Positions 10,949 through 11,570 of a stretch of 11,570 nt of DNA are shown here, piece by piece. Made by a program: the position numbers and the translations under genes. Within the stretch, counting starts at the first letter, position 1. Every line of letters begins with the position of its first letter. The notes under the pieces are model-generated. The model did no database searches and was not told the origin of the DNA. It worked only from the letters and a program-made list of their open reading frames with translations. This DNA comes from an uncultured Opitutia bacterium (GTDB taxonomy: Bacteria > Verrucomicrobiota > Verrucomicrobiia > Opitutales > UBA953), in the NCBI GenBank assembly GCA_903882335.1, contig CAIRWP010000098.1, positions 1 through 11,570 of the forward strand, given 5' to 3'.

Positions 10949-11570
10949 GTCCTCCCAACCGCGGGAACCCCGCCCCCTGATCCCGGCCCAGGTCGCCTCC
11001 TGGCTCGGTCTCGTGGCTTTCCTCGCCGCGGCCGCCGTCGTCGTCGGCTACGCCTACTTCGCCACGCGCCCGTCGACCAACACCGACGCCGACCGTCGCG
11101 CCGCCCAGAAGGCGCTGCGCGCCAAGACCGAGACGGAAGGGCAGGCCCTGCTCGCCGGCGCCGCCCGCAACGCCGACGGTACCTTCCGCGTCCCGGTGGA
11201 GACCGCCATGTCGGTCATCGCCGCCGACCCGAAGGCCCTCGCGTCCTTCAAGCCCGCCCCGGCGGCTCCGGTCGTCGCCCCCGCGGCCGCCACCACCGCC
11301 TTCGTCGCGGCCGATGAGGCCACCCTGAAGCGCGGCGCCGCCGTCTACGCCCGCACCTGCCTGGCCTGTCACCAGCCGACGGGCAAGGGTCTGCCGCCCG
11401 TCTTCCCGTCGATCGCCGGGACCCCGATTGTGGTCGGTAATCCCGAGCTCCCGATCAAGTTCATCCTCCAGGGACTGATGGGGCCCATCACCATCGAGGG
11501 TACCACCTACAACAGCATGATGCCGCCCGTGGTCGGGGTCTCCGACCAGGATATCGCCGACGTGCTCACG
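10941..11570 (+). CDS. Membrane-anchored cytochrome c, N-terminal 210 residues (3' end outside window)
   Basis: The frame opens with the ATG at 10941, inside the end of actF, and stays open to the last base of the window, so the gene is cut by the edge. One membrane segment (about 17-40) precedes an alanine-rich periplasmic linker with F-R-V-P-V-E-T-A-M (82-90), a motif I associate with small cytochromes next to actF in Verrucomicrobiota and Planctomycetota. A class I heme domain follows, with C-L-A-C-H (140-144) and the likely axial Met193 or Met194 in Y-N-S-M-M-P-P (190-196). Ending near residue 215-225 would make it a stand-alone anchored monoheme cytochrome. A longer product, such as an oxidase subunit with a fused cytochrome, cannot be excluded. 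It is a good candidate to take electrons from the complex to a terminal oxidase encoded downstream; that is inference from context. Confidence 0.85.
   Translation, partial: MSESSQPREPRPLIPAQVASWLGLVAFLAAAAVVVGYAYFATRPSTNTDADRRAAQKALRAKTETEGQALLAGAARNADGTFRVPVETAMSVIAADPKALASFKPAPAAPVVAPAAATTAFVAADEATLKRGAAVYARTCLACHQPTGKGLPPVFPSIAGTPIVVGNPELPIKFILQGLMGPITIEGTTYNSMMPPVVGVSDQDIADVLT

Overview
The window is a GC-rich bacterial segment in which every supported gene lies on the + strand. It holds two blocks: the end of a lower-glycolysis cluster (3' end of gap, then pgk and tpiA), and a complete alternative complex III (ACIII, Act) operon, actABCDEF, followed by a membrane-anchored cytochrome c gene cut by the window edge. 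ACIII is a quinol:electron-acceptor oxidoreductase that replaces the bc1 complex. It is known from Bacteroidota, Verrucomicrobiota, Planctomycetota, Chloroflexota, Acidobacteriota and some Proteobacteria. The high GC content, the strong preference for C-ending codons, the actA-F order with a fused ActB, and the V-P-V-E-T-A-M motif in the downstream cytochrome together suggest Verrucomicrobiota, perhaps Opitutae. That taxonomic call is inference from family familiarity, not from a search.

Layout. 1-143: C-terminus of glyceraldehyde-3-phosphate dehydrogenase, closed by a strong intrinsic terminator (165-199). 200-297: pyrimidine-rich leader. 298-1542: phosphoglycerate kinase. 1585-2361: triosephosphate isomerase, followed by a long hairpin (2385-2435). 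2362-2663: the only long non-coding gap. It contains the hairpin, a sharply AT-rich island with two copies of the palindromic 9-mer GAATTATTC flanking -10-like boxes, and a leader that can fold. 2664-2840: a 58-residue ORF with a signal peptide and a short proline-periodic tail. 2859-10948: actA (pentaheme cytochrome c), actB (fused molybdopterin-oxidoreductase-like and iron-sulfur subunit), actC (NrfD-type quinol-site subunit), actD (small membrane subunit), actE (monoheme cytochrome c), actF (second NrfD-like membrane subunit). 10941-11570: start of an anchored cytochrome c, possibly the first gene of a linked terminal-oxidase module.

How the genes fit together. Gap, Pgk and TpiA convert triose phosphates to 3-phosphoglycerate with NADH and ATP formation. 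The Act complex oxidises the membrane quinol generated when NADH is respired and passes electrons through iron-sulfur clusters and c-hemes to an oxidase, probably via the cytochrome that follows actF. No gene in the window has a recognisable Shine-Dalgarno sequence, and most start codons follow C-rich tracts. ACIII itself is an already described system. The parts I could not match to something known are the small signal-peptide ORF at the head of the operon and the regulatory-looking AT-rich island before it. I saw no tRNA, rRNA, CRISPR array, insertion sequence or phage gene.
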